This document shows positions 54,487 to 64,000 of a stretch of 64,000 bases of DNA, piece by piece. The translations under genes were made by a program, and so were the position numbers. The notes beneath the pieces were generated by a model. The model ran no database searches. It saw only the letters and a list, made by a program, of their open reading frames with translations, and was not told where the DNA came from. The stretch's first letter is position 1. Every line of letters begins with the position of its first letter. This DNA is from Hyphomonadaceae bacterium (lineage in GTDB: Bacteria > Pseudomonadota > Alphaproteobacteria > Caulobacterales > Hyphomonadaceae): contig JALHLU010000011.1 of the NCBI GenBank assembly GCA_022844345.1, positions 62,001 through 126,000 of the forward strand. The letters run 5' to 3'.

Positions 54487-56904
54487 ATGCGAGCGTTTGT
54501 ACCGAAGGCCGCGCTGATGGGGTTCTGCTCCCTCAGCGCACTGAGCGCGGGAGCCTATGCACAGGAGGCGGCGCCGCAACCTGAAGACCAGGATGTGGTG
54601 GTCATTCAGGGAAGGCGCCTCAGCGAGGCTGACGAGGCTGTTGGCCTTGATGAAGCGAGCAATGTCGTTGCGGTGACGCGTGAAGCGCTCCTTTCAGCGC
54701 CGGCGGGCATTTCGGGCCTGAAGATGCTGGAGGCGCTGCCGGGTTTCAACGTGCAGACAGAAGGCGCGCTTGGCCTGTACGAGTTTGGAAACTCGGTGAC
54801 CGTGCGGGCCTTCAACCTGCAGCAGATCGCCTTCGTGCTCGACGGAATTCCGCTAGGCCGCTCTGACGCATTCGGCGGCAGCCCCGTGTTTCGGTATGTC
54901 GACAACGAGAACCTGAGCGCTGTCGTCGCCTCGCCTGGGGCGGGTGATGTTTCGCAGCCAGCCTACTCTTCGCTCGGTCCGATCGTGGAGTATCGGTCGA
55001 TCAACCCAAGCGACGAATTCGGCGCAACGGTCTCGCTGACCTGGGGCGACGACAATCTCAACCGGTCGTTTGTCAAGGTGAACACTGGCAAGCTGGGGCC
55101 GCTCTCGGCCTATGCCAGCCGCACGAAACTGGACAGCGACCAGTGGCGCGGCGGCGGTTTCATCGACCGCGAACATGCCGAAGCCAAGGTGAAGCTTGAC
55201 CTGTGGGATGGGGCGTATGTCGACTTAAAGTGGGTCTCGAACGACTTCTACGACTACGACTCGCCGAGCTTCACGAAGGCTCAGTACAATGGCGCCGCCT
55301 GCCCATTCGATCCGGCGCAGGGGCCGGGACGCGATTGCGGCTACTCCTACACGCAGCCGGCCGGAACGCTCGGCAATGTGCGTGACTACAACGTGCCGGG
55401 CTACACCTATTCAGCCATCACGAACTGGTATCAGGACCGCATCAACGTGCGGACGGACTCGCTTTACGGTATGACCTTCCACACTCCGATTGGCGACGCG
55501 GCGTCTGTGACCGCGACGGCGTATCACGAGGACAAGGATGGGTGGGGCTCTTCGCCCGAGGCGTACGGCAATCCCGACCTCGCGACGTCGCTCTATGGCC
55601 GCTACCTGCGACAGAGCCAGGCGGGTCTGAGCGTGACGGCGCCGCGCGGCGTTGCCTTCGGCGTCACGAATGTCGGCGGTGCGCGCAATGGCGTGGTGGT
55701 CAGGGGCGAGTACGAAATCGCAAACCACAGGCTGGAGGCTGGTGTCTGGTTTGAAGACGACGACTACAGCCGATTCACCCGCCGCGTGAACCATGAGGGT
55801 GGCATCCAGACAGGCCGCATCCTGCTGGACGAAGTCATCTACTACTGGCGGCAATATGAATCGACGCGCAAGACAACGCAGGTGTTCCTCAAGGACACGA
55901 TCAGCCTGCTGGACGACAAGCTGAATGTTGAAGTGGGCGTCAAGTCGCTGAAGGTCGACTACTCGATCGATGGGTATCGTGGCTTCAACGACTTCTACCT
56001 GGTGAGCGGCGGGGTCGGCGTTGCCGGCTTTGGTCCGCAGTTCGTCGAAGCAACGTATGAGGACAATTTTCTGCCGATGGTGGGAGCTGTCTACGATATC
56101 ACCGACAGCGAGCAGCTGTTTGCGTCGTACTCGCAGAACTACGCCCTGCCGCGCGGGACGGACGACATCTTCTCGACGATCCCGAACTCGACGGCGTTTG
56201 TTCCTGCGCCTGAAGCGGAGGAGTCGGAGAATTTCGAGATCGGCGCGCGGACGACTCGCGGCGAACTCTATGGATCGGTTGCGGCCTACTACACGACGTT
56301 CGACAACCGGATCGAGAGCTTCGCAGCGCCCCTGCCGGGACAGGTAGGCGGGACGGAGACGTTCTATCAAAGTGTCGGCGGCGTTGAGGCTTATGGGGTT
56401 GAGCTGACCGGGGCCTGGCGTCCCGATATTCTGGGCGACCAGATCTATTTCAACGGCAACCTAACCTGGAACCAGACGACGTTCCAGGATGACGTTCCGA
56501 ACTACGCCAACAACACGTTGGTAACCGGCTGCGCCAGCGCGACTGTCCTGTGCTTGTCGGGCAAGACGTTGGTCGATAGTCCGGAGTGGGTGATCGGCGC
56601 GGGCGCCACGTGGGAACCGACGGACTGGATCGTCGCGAACGTCTCGGCGAAGTATCAGTCGTCGCGATTCACGACTTTCGTAAACAATGATGAGGTTCCC
56701 GCATACACGGTCGTCTCCGCTTATGTCGACTTCGGCACGGGGGACGGTCATGGGCCGCTGGGCATGCTAAAGGCGCGGGTGAACGTCGAGAACGTGTTCG
56801 ACGAAGATGAACTGGCCTTCATCAGTGGTTCGGTAGTGGGTACGCCGTCCTTCCGGCCGCTGGCTCCGCGCACGGTCTCGGTGACGGTGTCGGCCGACTT
56901 CTGA
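54487..56904 (+). CDS. TonB-dependent outer-membrane receptor
   Basis: This 805-residue receptor has a signal peptide (residues 1-26). The plug follows with LKMLEALPGFNVQTEGALGLYEFGNSVTVRAF and AFVLDGIPLGRSDAFG. The rest is beta-barrel strands, ending VSVTVSADF with terminal aromatic Phe. The ligand could be an iron chelate, vitamin or carbohydrate; no transport partner lies nearby. It ends at a strong terminator. Not a GTA gene. Confidence 0.93.
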   Translation: MRAFVPKAALMGFCSLSALSAGAYAQEAAPQPEDQDVVVIQGRRLSEADEAVGLDEASNVVAVTREALLSAPAGISGLKMLEALPGFNVQTEGALGLYEFGNSVTVRAFNLQQIAFVLDGIPLGRSDAFGGSPVFRYVDNENLSAVVASPGAGDVSQPAYSSLGPIVEYRSINPSDEFGATVSLTWGDDNLNRSFVKVNTGKLGPLSAYASRTKLDSDQWRGGGFIDREHAEAKVKLDLWDGAYVDLKWVSNDFYDYDSPSFTKAQYNGAACPFDPAQGPGRDCGYSYTQPAGTLGNVRDYNVPGYTYSAITNWYQDRINVRTDSLYGMTFHTPIGDAASVTATAYHEDKDGWGSSPEAYGNPDLATSLYGRYLRQSQAGLSVTAPRGVAFGVTNVGGARNGVVVRGEYEIANHRLEAGVWFEDDDYSRFTRRVNHEGGIQTGRILLDEVIYYWRQYESTRKTTQVFLKDTISLLDDKLNVEVGVKSLKVDYSIDGYRGFNDFYLVSGGVGVAGFGPQFVEATYEDNFLPMVGAVYDITDSEQLFASYSQNYALPRGTDDIFSTIPNSTAFVPAPEAEESENFEIGARTTRGELYGSVAAYYTTFDNRIESFAAPLPGQVGGTETFYQSVGGVEAYGVELTGAWRPDILGDQIYFNGNLTWNQTTFQDDVPNYANNTLVTGCASATVLCLSGKTLVDSPEWVIGAGATWEPTDWIVANVSAKYQSSRFTTFVNNDEVPAYTVVSAYVDFGTGDGHGPLGMLKARVNVENVFDEDELAFISGSVVGTPSFRPLAPRTVSVTVSADF

Positions 56905-56931
56905 AGCAGCGCAGGCAATCTGCGAAATGCG

Positions 56932-56967
56932 AGAAGGCGGGGAGCGATCCCCGCCTTCTTGTTGTTT
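56932..56967. terminator. bidirectional terminator
   Basis: A perfect 11-bp stem (56932-56942 with 56949-56959), 6-nt loop, and TGTTGTTT tail. It serves the TonB receptor gene and probably the convergent SDR gene. Confidence 0.85.
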
Positions 56968-56976
56968 CGTCGACGC

Positions 56977-57759
<783 letters not shown>

Positions 57760-57834
57760 GGCGTTTCCTCAAGCAATTGACGTTTGCGGAAGCTGTAGAT
57801 CGGGCAAGTGCTCCCGCCTAGCCGTGACGTGGGG

Positions 57835-58785
57835 TCAGTTTGCTGGGAGCTGGGCTTCGAAGGCGAAGAGTGTGGAGGTGTCGTCGTCGGGCATGAACCA
57901 GGCGCGCAGGCCGCCGGGCGTGGTCTCGAACCAGGCCGGGTTTTGCGTCATGGAGCGGCCGGTTGGCGACCAGAGCTGGATGGGCGACTGCCACAGCGGG
58001 CGCAGGTCGGACATGTTGATGAGTTCTACGCCGCCGAGCGACAGGTTGGCGCCGCCGCCGGGGCGGGAATAATTGGAGAGGCCGGTGCACAGCATCATGC
58101 TGCCCTGCAAGCCGTGGCAGTCCTGCCAGGCGATGTAGTGGGAGCGCGCGCGGCCAGCAGGCGGCGCGGCGAGGTCAGCGGCAGTGACCGTGCCATCTGG
58201 CTGCAGGGGCCAGCGGTAGATTTTCGCGCCGCCCCAGCTGACGCCGATCAACGCGTTGGCGACGCTGTCGAAGGCGACGGCGCCGATGTGGTCGGGGAAG
58301 CGGAAAGCTTCGTGGACTTCGAGAGTTTGGGGATCGACGCGATAGATGATCGCGCGACTGTCGGGCCGGTATTCGGCGACGGGAATCCAGAGATGACGGC
58401 CGTCGAAATCGAGGCCGCCGGGATGGTAGATGTCGCCTTCGCCGAGGGGGATGTCAGACTTCAGAACGCCCGCATCGGTGATCCTGAAGAGGTGGCCGCG
58501 TCCCTCGCCCGCATCGCGGTCGAGCCCCGCGATCGGCTGCGGATAGCGCTGGGTGGGGCGGATGATCTCGACAGAGGTGACGAAGAAGTCGCCGCCGATG
58601 CGGACCATCCCCTGCGGATGATGGGTGTCGAAGGGGATCGGCGTTTCGCTGACGGCGCGCCACTGTGTGGTGCGATCGAGCTGCATGATGCGGGTGGCGA
58701 GCGGCTCGGGCCCGGTGGTCCGCGCCGTTGTGGTGGCGCAGGCGGCGAGGGCAAGCGCGGCAAGCGCTGAAACAAGCTTTGGCAA
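57835..58785 (-). CDS. secreted lipoprotein, possible DUF6454
   Basis: This 316-residue protein has a lipobox (LALAAC, about residue 15). It shows DTHHPQGMVRIGGDFFVTSVEI and GDIYHPGGLDFDGRHLWIPVAEYRPD, like a beta-propeller or the DUF6454 family. The function is unknown. It is antisense to GTA genes and faces away from g6. Confidence 0.65.
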   Translation of the reverse strand: MPKLVSALAALALAACATTTARTTGPEPLATRIMQLDRTTQWRAVSETPIPFDTHHPQGMVRIGGDFFVTSVEIIRPTQRYPQPIAGLDRDAGEGRGHLFRITDAGVLKSDIPLGEGDIYHPGGLDFDGRHLWIPVAEYRPDSRAIIYRVDPQTLEVHEAFRFPDHIGAVAFDSVANALIGVSWGGAKIYRWPLQPDGTVTAADLAAPPAGRARSHYIAWQDCHGLQGSMMLCTGLSNYSRPGGGANLSLGGVELINMSDLRPLWQSPIQLWSPTGRSMTQNPAWFETTPGGLRAWFMPDDDTSTLFAFEAQLPAN

Positions 58786-58835
58786 ATGTCGCCTCCGGTC
58801 TGAGGGCAGGACCCACCTGCCCGGTTACAGCAATT

Positions 58836-58854
58836 TCGCCAGCCACGCTGGCGA
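58836..58854. other. hairpin upstream of g6
   Basis: A perfect 8-bp stem (TCGCCAGC at 58836-58843 with 58847-58854) has a 3-nt loop. It lies 40 nt upstream of the connector gene, between it and the divergent lipoprotein gene. It may be an operator or mRNA structure. Confidence 0.4.
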
Positions 58855-58893
58855 TTCACGTCCCCAGATGCGGGACTCCTAGCGAGAGAGCAC

Positions 58894-59460
58894 ATGATTG
58901 TAACGACGCTGGCGCCGCCAGCGGCTGAGCCTGTTGGGCTGGCCGAGGCCAAGGAGTTCCTGCGCATTGCGGGCGAAGGCGAGGACGTCCTTGTTGCCGA
59001 GCTGATCGCGGGCGCGCGGGCGCTGATAGAGGAGGCAATCGGGCTGGCGTTCATTTCCCGCACGTTGAGGGTGACGCTGGATGGATGGCCGATGGTGCTG
59101 CGCGAGCGGCGGCGGATGACGCTGCCAGTGCGGCCTGCGGGCGGGCTGGAGGCGGTGCGGATCGTTCGCGATGGCGTGCCGGAGGACCTGACGGCCCAAT
59201 TCAGCCTGATGCCAGGGCGATCGGCGCATCTGGCCTGGATATCGGGCGGGCTGCCGCGCACCGGGCCGGGCCGGGTGATCGAGATCGACTATGTCGCCGG
59301 GTTCGGGGCCGAAGCCAGCGATGTGAACGACAGTCTGCGCCTCGCCGTGAAGCGGATGGCCGCGCATGTATATGAGACACGGCTTGCCGAGGGGCGGCCG
59401 TTGAGCCTGCCGGACGATGTGGCTGCCCTGGTTGCGCCATGGCGCAGGGTGCGGCTGTGA
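58894..59460 (+). CDS. GTA head-tail connector (g6, gp6-like)
   Basis: This 188-residue adaptor lies below the portal. EPVGLAEAKEFLRIAGEGEDVLVAELIAGARALIEEAIGLAFISRTL is the classic start of phage gp6/YqbG connectors. The C-terminal LRLAVKRMAAHVYETR follows. Its stop overlaps g8 (GTGA), so no g7 gene fits between them. Confidence 0.9.
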   Translation: MIVTTLAPPAAEPVGLAEAKEFLRIAGEGEDVLVAELIAGARALIEEAIGLAFISRTLRVTLDGWPMVLRERRRMTLPVRPAGGLEAVRIVRDGVPEDLTAQFSLMPGRSAHLAWISGGLPRTGPGRVIEIDYVAGFGAEASDVNDSLRLAVKRMAAHVYETRLAEGRPLSLPDDVAALVAPWRRVRL

Positions 59461-59867
59461 GCGGGGCCGAGCAGGCGCTGGAGAGCGCGATCCTTGCCGC
59501 GCTGGCTGCGGATGCTGGCGTTACGGCGGCGCTGGGCGCGCCCTTGAGGTTGTTGGACGGCGCCAGCCCGCAGCCGGGCTATCCCTATCTCGAGGTTGCG
59601 CGGCGGCAGAGTGAGGCGAACGATTCCGCCGGATGCGAGGGTGTCATCGTGACGATCGATCTTGTCGCGATATCGCGCGATGAGGGCGGGCGGCTTGCGC
59701 GCGGCGCCATGGCCGAGGTGCGCCGGGCATTGCGCGTGGCGAATCTGGAGCTGGAGGGATGGCGGTGCATCCTGCTGTTGCCGGTGTTTGCAGACACCGT
59801 GCGGCAGAAGATTGGGCTCTGGCGTGCAATCCTGCGCGTGCGGGCGATCCTGGAAGCCGATAGGTAG
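59457..59867 (+). CDS. GTA tail terminator-like protein (g8, DUF3168)
   Basis: This 136-residue protein matches DUF3168: AEQALESAILAALAADAGVTAALGAP, YPYLEVARRQ and VTIDLVAISRDEGG. It corresponds to g8, which caps the tail tube at the head side. GTG at 59457 overlaps the g6 stop; ATG at 59439 is a longer alternative. Next is an antisense membrane-protein gene. Confidence 0.88.
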   Translation: MSGAEQALESAILAALAADAGVTAALGAPLRLLDGASPQPGYPYLEVARRQSEANDSAGCEGVIVTIDLVAISRDEGGRLARGAMAEVRRALRVANLELEGWRCILLLPVFADTVRQKIGLWRAILRVRAILEADR

Positions 59868-59873
59868 AAACGG

Positions 59874-60365
59874 TCAGCGGCCGATGCGGCCTGCGGCGTA
59901 GAGTGCGCCGCCGCCGAGCAGGCAGGTGAGCGCGAGTTGAGCGGTGAAGAAGGGCAGCGGCAGGTTATCGTACAGATCTGGCCGGGCCTGCATCATGGCG
60001 GCGTAGAAGCCCGCCAGGCTTCCGACAATGAGGCCCGCGGCGCCGACGATGATGGCGATGGTTCGCGCGGTTTCGGAGAAATTGTGCCGGCGGCGGGCGT
60101 TCGCGCCGAGATACCTGCGGTGAACTTCCTGGCGCTGGCTGAGAATGACCCAGGCGCCCAAGACGGCCGCAAGCATTGCAGCCAAGCCGCCAGCCCATCC
60201 CAGCGACGAGAGTCCGGAGGCATACACAACGACGATAGCCGGCGTTTCGCCCAGTCCGGGTTCGGACGGCTGGGCGAGCCCAAGCACGAGCGGAAGGCCC
60301 GTCAGGAACAGGAGCAGGCTTGCTCCCGAAATTATGCGAAGGCGCCTTGGCCGACGAAACTGCAT
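59874..60365 (-). CDS. membrane protein of unknown function
   Basis: This 163-residue protein has four hydrophobic segments (about residues 10-28, 45-72, 93-115, 135-155) and a basic N-terminus MQFRRPRRLRI. No family is recognised. The start ATG at 60365 was preferred over one 39 nt upstream. It is convergent with g8. Confidence 0.65.
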   Translation of the reverse strand: MQFRRPRRLRIISGASLLLFLTGLPLVLGLAQPSEPGLGETPAIVVVYASGLSSLGWAGGLAAMLAAVLGAWVILSQRQEVHRRYLGANARRRHNFSETARTIAIIVGAAGLIVGSLAGFYAAMMQARPDLYDNLPLPFFTAQLALTCLLGGGALYAAGRIGR

Positions 60366-60536
60366 GCTGAGGGCCCCCGTGGGAACCAATGCGTCGCATA
60401 TCATCGTTAAGGAGCACTTCTCCCGGCCTGTGAGACTTCCTCAATTGTGGGCGTCCCCAACGAATTTCTTGCAATGTGATTCAGCGATCTGCCAAGGTTC
60501 GATTCACGCCAAACTTCGGAAAGGACATATTGGTCA

Positions 60537-62216
60537 GTGTCTCATGACTCGCCACTGATCGCGCTTCTGGCCATCGGCTTTGGCCTGGCGTTCGTTTTCG
60601 GCGCTGTTGCAACCCGTCTGAAGCTGTCGCCGCTCCTGGGATATCTGGTGGCGGGCGTGCTGATCGGCCCGTTTACGCCGGGCTTCACCGCTGACGAGAC
60701 GCTGGCGCAGGAAGTCGCCGATGTTGGCGTGATCCTGCTGATGTTCGGGGTCGGCCTGCACTTCTCGCCCCGCGATCTGATGTCTGTGCGGGCGGTCGCC
60801 GTTCCGATGACGCTGCTGACCATAGCGGGCACGGTGGGCGCCGGCGTTGGGGTGGCCATGCTGTTGGGTTGGGGCATTGAGGCCGGAGTGGTGTTTGGCC
60901 TGTCACTGTCGGTCGCCTCGACGGTTGTGTCGCTGCGCAACCTGCAGGACCGGAGGATGATCCAGAGCGAGCGCGGCAAGCTGACGGTTGGATGGCTGGT
61001 CGTCGAGGACATCGCGATGGTTGTCGCGATGGTGCTGCTGCCGACGTGGGCGCAGATCCGCAGCCAGGTGGTCGATGGCGAGGCGATCACCGTGCTGCAG
61101 ATGCAGGACATCGGGCTCGCCATCACACTGACGCTGGGCAAGATACTTGTCTTCGCCGTCATCATGCTGGTCGCAGGCAAGCGGGTCGTTCCGTGGGTGC
61201 TTCACCGTGTGGTCCATATGGGCTCGCGGGAGCTGTTCCGGCTGTGCGTGCTCGCGATTGCGCTGGGCGTTGCCTACGCCGCCTCGGCGCTGTTCGGGAT
61301 TTCGGTTGCGCTGGGCGCGTTGTTCGCCGGCCTCATCATGGCCGAGAGCGAGTTGTCGCAACAGGCCGCCAACGAGACGCTGCCGTTGCGCGACGCCTTT
61401 GCCGTGCTGTTCTTTGTTGCGGTGGGGATGCTGTTCGATCCGAGCGTTTTCCTCGGGGATCCATGGCCGCTCATCGCGACGGTCGGCATCATCGTTATCT
61501 TCAGGTCTATGCTGAGCCTGGGGCTGCTACGGCTCTTCGGGCAGACCCGTGAAGTTGCTGGAGCTGTCACCGCAGCGCGCGCGCAGGTAGGCGAGTTTTC
61601 CTTCATCCTGGCTGGCGTCGGGCTGCAGCTCGACCTCATTCCGGCGGAGGTTCGCAACGTCATACTCGGCGGGGCGATCATTTCGATTGTGCTCAATCCG
61701 CTGGTGTTCGCGGTGCTTGAACGGAAGACACGCAGGGCGGAGCCGGTTGCGGCGCCGCAGCCGCCGATGCAGCCACCCATCGCTCCCAAGCGCGTGGTGA
61801 TTGTCGGTTATGGCAGGGTCGGCTCGTTGATCGGGAAGTCGCTCGAGGCGGCGCAGGCGACCTACTCCGTCGTCGAGGATCGCGAGGATCTGGTGGAGAC
61901 GCTGCAGGGGCAAGGCATTGCGGCGGTGCTTGGCAACGGAATCTCGCGTGAGGCCATGCTGGCCGCCGGCGCGGAGAAGGCCGACCTGATATTCGTGACG
62001 GTTCCCAACGGCTTCGAGGCCGGCGGGATCGTTGAGCTTGCCCGCGAGTTGAATCCGAACGTGAAGGTCTATGCGCGCGCGCACTCCGACGCGGAGGTCG
62101 AGCATCTTCGGGGCCTTGGCGCAGACCTGATCGTCTCAGGCGAGCGGGAGATCGCGGACGCCATGATCGAGCGGGCGGCTGCGATCATCCCAAGACGCCT
62201 GCCGCAACCTGCCTAG
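60537..62216 (+). CDS. Kef-type cation:proton antiporter (YbaL-like)
   Basis: This 559-residue protein has a 12-helix CPA2 exchanger domain (with GFGLAFVFGAVA, ADVGVILLMFGVGLHFSPRDL, SLSVASTVVSLRNL) and a C-terminal TrkA-N Rossmann domain (VVIVGYGRVGSLIGKSL at about residue 420). It exchanges K+ or Na+ for H+ in the inner membrane. Translation begins at GTG 60537. It is housekeeping-like cargo between g8 and g9. Confidence 0.92.
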   Translation: MSHDSPLIALLAIGFGLAFVFGAVATRLKLSPLLGYLVAGVLIGPFTPGFTADETLAQEVADVGVILLMFGVGLHFSPRDLMSVRAVAVPMTLLTIAGTVGAGVGVAMLLGWGIEAGVVFGLSLSVASTVVSLRNLQDRRMIQSERGKLTVGWLVVEDIAMVVAMVLLPTWAQIRSQVVDGEAITVLQMQDIGLAITLTLGKILVFAVIMLVAGKRVVPWVLHRVVHMGSRELFRLCVLAIALGVAYAASALFGISVALGALFAGLIMAESELSQQAANETLPLRDAFAVLFFVAVGMLFDPSVFLGDPWPLIATVGIIVIFRSMLSLGLLRLFGQTREVAGAVTAARAQVGEFSFILAGVGLQLDLIPAEVRNVILGGAIISIVLNPLVFAVLERKTRRAEPVAAPQPPMQPPIAPKRVVIVGYGRVGSLIGKSLEAAQATYSVVEDREDLVETLQGQGIAAVLGNGISREAMLAAGAEKADLIFVTVPNGFEAGGIVELARELNPNVKVYARAHSDAEVEHLRGLGADLIVSGEREIADAMIERAAAIIPRRLPQPA

Positions 62217-62326
62217 AGCAGCGCGGCGAGGACGCCGGACAAGCGATCACTCAGCCAAGACCGCATACCCGACAGGCCACCGGAAGGTTGCCTGTTTGCA
62301 TCTGCTTTTCAGACAAGGAGCAAGCC

Positions 62327-62743
62327 ATGACGGGCCAGCAAGGCCGCAACGTGCTGATCAGCATCGGCGATGGCGGCGAGCCGGAGACGTACCTGCTGGT
62401 CGCGGGCATTCGCGCGCGGACGATCAGTCTGACCGCAGGGCTTGTGGAGGCGACGACGGCGGCAAGTCCGGGAGCGTGGCGGGAGCTGATCGCAGAGGCT
62501 GCCACGAAGCGCGCCGAAGTGGCGGGCCGCGGGGTATTCCTCGATGCGGCATCGGATGCGCGAATGCGGGCGGCTTACTTCGACGGCGAGGCGCCGAAAT
62601 TGCGGCTCTCGATCCCCGACTTCGGAACCATGACGGGCCGCTTCCAGATTTCGGAGCTGGCCTATGGCGGCGATCAGGACGACCAGGCGACGATTGCGAT
62701 CCGCCTCGTCTCCACCGGCGCCGTGACGTTTGAATCACTCTGA
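62327..62743 (+). CDS. GTA major tail protein (g9)
   Basis: This 138-residue tail-tube protein shows GRNVLISIGDGGEPETYLLVAGIRARTISL, then GAWRELI and SIPDFGTMTGRFQISELAYGG. It matches g9 of GTAs in length and order. AAGGAGCAAGCC precedes the ATG. The gap to the next gene is 14 nt, so g10 and g10.1 are absent. Confidence 0.9.
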   Translation: MTGQQGRNVLISIGDGGEPETYLLVAGIRARTISLTAGLVEATTAASPGAWRELIAEAATKRAEVAGRGVFLDAASDARMRAAYFDGEAPKLRLSIPDFGTMTGRFQISELAYGGDQDDQATIAIRLVSTGAVTFESL

Positions 62744-62757
62744 TCGGAGGATGCCGC

Positions 62758-63054
62758 ATGGCGGACGAACATGACAACACGGCCGCGCGTGCGGCCGAGG
62801 CGATGGAGCAGGCATTGCTGAAGGCGACGCAATCCGTCGAGCGCGAGCTTGCGCGTATCCTGCGCGGCGGCGAGGAGGATCTCGACCGGATCGCGCAGCG
62901 CTTCTTTGAGCGCTTCGCCGAACTTGCGCTGGATAGCGTGCTGGAAGGGGCGTTTGGCGCACCTGCGGGTGCAGGTGATGCAGAGCGCAAGTCGATGAAC
63001 CAGGCTGCGGCGGCGATAGCGCGCGCTGCCAGGAGAGGAGCGCGGTTCCTGTGA
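62758..63054 (+). CDS. candidate very short GTA tape-measure protein
   Basis: This 98-residue helical protein contains AMEQALLKATQSVERELARILRGGEEDLDRIAQRFFERFAELALDSVLEGAF. The AELALDSVLEGAFG segment resembles the amphipathic core of short GTA tape-measure (g11) proteins, but it is about half the usual length, and hydrophobic segments are lacking. Its position between g9 and g12 supports the call; a chaperone is another option. It overlaps g12 (GTGA). Confidence 0.6.
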   Translation: MADEHDNTAARAAEAMEQALLKATQSVERELARILRGGEEDLDRIAQRFFERFAELALDSVLEGAFGAPAGAGDAERKSMNQAAAAIARAARRGARFL

Positions 63055-63677
63055 CGGGCTTTCATGAAATCCGCTTGCCCCTGGCGGCGTCGATGGGGGC
63101 CGTGGGCGGCCCGGAGCGATTGACGGAGATTGTTCGCCTCGCGTCTGGTGCAGAGAGCCGCAATGCCCGCTGGAGCGGATCGCGGCGGCGGTGGGATGTG
63201 GGCGGGACGGTGATGCGCCTTGATGTGGCGCATGAACTTGTCGCGTTCTTCGAAGCGCGTGGCGGGAGGCTCAACGGCTTCAGGTTTCGCGATCCGGTGG
63301 ACTGGAAGAGCTGCGCGCCGGGCACGGCGGTTGCGGCGACGGACCAGCTGATCGGGACGGGCGACGGCGAGGCGACGGAGTTCCAGCTGGTGAAGCGCTA
63401 TGAGAGCGGCGAAGGCGCGTTCACGCGTATCATCCGGAAGCCGGTGGCGGATTCCGTGCTGATCGCCCTGGATGGCGTGGCTGTGACGGACTTTTCGGTC
63501 GATGTGTCGACCGGGGTCGTGGCGCTGGAGGATGCGCCGGCGGAAGGCGTTGCGGTTTCAGCCGGGTTTGCGTTCGACACGCCAGTGCGGTTCGACACGG
63601 ACCGGCTGGACATGGCGCTGGTCGGGCATGGCGCGGCGCGCATCGTTCGAGCGCCGCTGGTCGAGATCGCGGGATAG
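63051..63677 (+). CDS. GTA distal tail protein (g12, DUF2460)
   Basis: This 208-residue protein fits DUF2460: FHEIRLPLAASMGAVGGPERLTEIVRLASGAESRN and FRFRDPVDWKSC, then TGVVALEDAPAEGVAVSAGF. It forms the tail tip ring. The GTG start overlaps the previous stop by 4 nt. Confidence 0.93.
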   Translation: MTGFHEIRLPLAASMGAVGGPERLTEIVRLASGAESRNARWSGSRRRWDVGGTVMRLDVAHELVAFFEARGGRLNGFRFRDPVDWKSCAPGTAVAATDQLIGTGDGEATEFQLVKRYESGEGAFTRIIRKPVADSVLIALDGVAVTDFSVDVSTGVVALEDAPAEGVAVSAGFAFDTPVRFDTDRLDMALVGHGAARIVRAPLVEIAG

Positions 63678-63680
63678 GCG

Positions 63681-64000
63681 ATGAAACAGATCTCGGAAGA
63701 GTTGGGGGCCCGCCTCGCGGCGGGGACGACGAGCCTTTGCCATTGCTGGCGCTTCACACGCCGCGATGGCGTGATTTTCGGCGCGACGGATCATGATGCG
63801 CAGCTGGCGTTCGATGGCGTTGCGTATTCGCCGGCGGCGGGGCTTGAGCTTGTGTCGCTTGAGACGAGTTCTGGTCTGGCGCCGGGGCGGGCTGCGGGCG
63901 AAGGCGCGCTGTCGCTGGACTTCATTTCGGAGAGCGATCTCGATGCGGGGTTGTGGGATGGCGCGCGCGTTGATGTCTGGCGCGTTGATTGGCGCGCTGT
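63681..64000 (+). CDS. GTA tail hub protein (g13, DUF2163), 5' part
   Basis: Only the first 106 codons are in the window. The reading opens MKQISEELGARLAAG and has TSLCHCWRFTRRDGVIFGATDHD and LELVSLETSSGLAPG, diagnostic of DUF2163, with the cysteines of the GTA hub (iron-sulphur or metal site suggested in RcGTA). It follows g12 by 3 nt. Confidence 0.92.
   Translation, partial: MKQISEELGARLAAGTTSLCHCWRFTRRDGVIFGATDHDAQLAFDGVAYSPAAGLELVSLETSSGLAPGRAAGEGALSLDFISESDLDAGLWDGARVDVWRVDWRA

Noticed and set aside
57808-58770. 320-codon plus-strand frame in the GTA cargo block
   Set aside because: Shadow of the lipoprotein gene at 57835-58785, which has a lipobox and sensible composition.

Overview
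This window is GC-rich chromosomal DNA from an alphaproteobacterium, most likely Caulobacterales/Hyphomonadaceae or a close relative. The basis is the S10-spc-alpha ribosomal order ending secY-adk-rpsM-rpsK-rpoA-rplQ with no rpmJ next to secY, the short-LID adenylate kinase, an ATP12-type F1-ATPase chaperone, and structural genes of the Rhodobacter-type gene transfer agent (GTA). The species assignment is inference.

Layout. (1) 1-13340: ribosomal superoperon, from the 3' part of rplC to rplQ, with a separate promoter and a strong leader hairpin in front of rpsM and a terminator after rplQ. (2) 13473-25927: housekeeping genes: a periplasmic DegP-like protease, rarA, two RluA-type pseudouridine synthases, crcB, the ATP12 chaperone, an ACAD10-like kinase, purD, xseA and an M28 lipoprotein peptidase. 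(3) 25969-44927: mixed region with a RimK-like ATP-grasp/GNAT pair, a VanZ-like protein, a higBA module whose toxin gene is frameshifted, hemB, divergent selD/mnmH, acyl-CoA catabolism genes, an MFS carrier, tRNA-Val, glmU, and several palindromic repeats. One segment carries a duplicated acyl-CoA dehydrogenase gene end flanking a GFA-family gene. (4) 45080-47959: small VOC proteins, a secreted esterase, and three tiny unrelated-looking proteins that share a C-terminal motif.

(5) 48334-64000 is the most unusual part. GTA structural genes (portal g3, protease g4, capsid g5, connector g6, tail terminator g8, major tail g9, a very short tape-measure candidate, g12, and the start of g13) lie in the canonical order on one strand. 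They are broken into islands by ordinary or unexplained genes: an antisense DUF262 protein, a secreted protein, an NTF2-like protein, a TonB receptor, an SDR, a lipoprotein, a membrane protein and a Kef-type antiporter. Every GTA reading frame is open, translational coupling is kept inside islands, and terminator-like hairpins separate several of them. No terminase, g7, g10 or g10.1 homologue is visible. The locus looks like a dispersed and reduced, but apparently protein-preserved, GTA-like system.

How the parts relate: regions 1 to 3 are basic translation, repair, cofactor and fatty/branched-chain acyl-CoA metabolism. Region 5 is a domesticated phage-like system interleaved with envelope genes.
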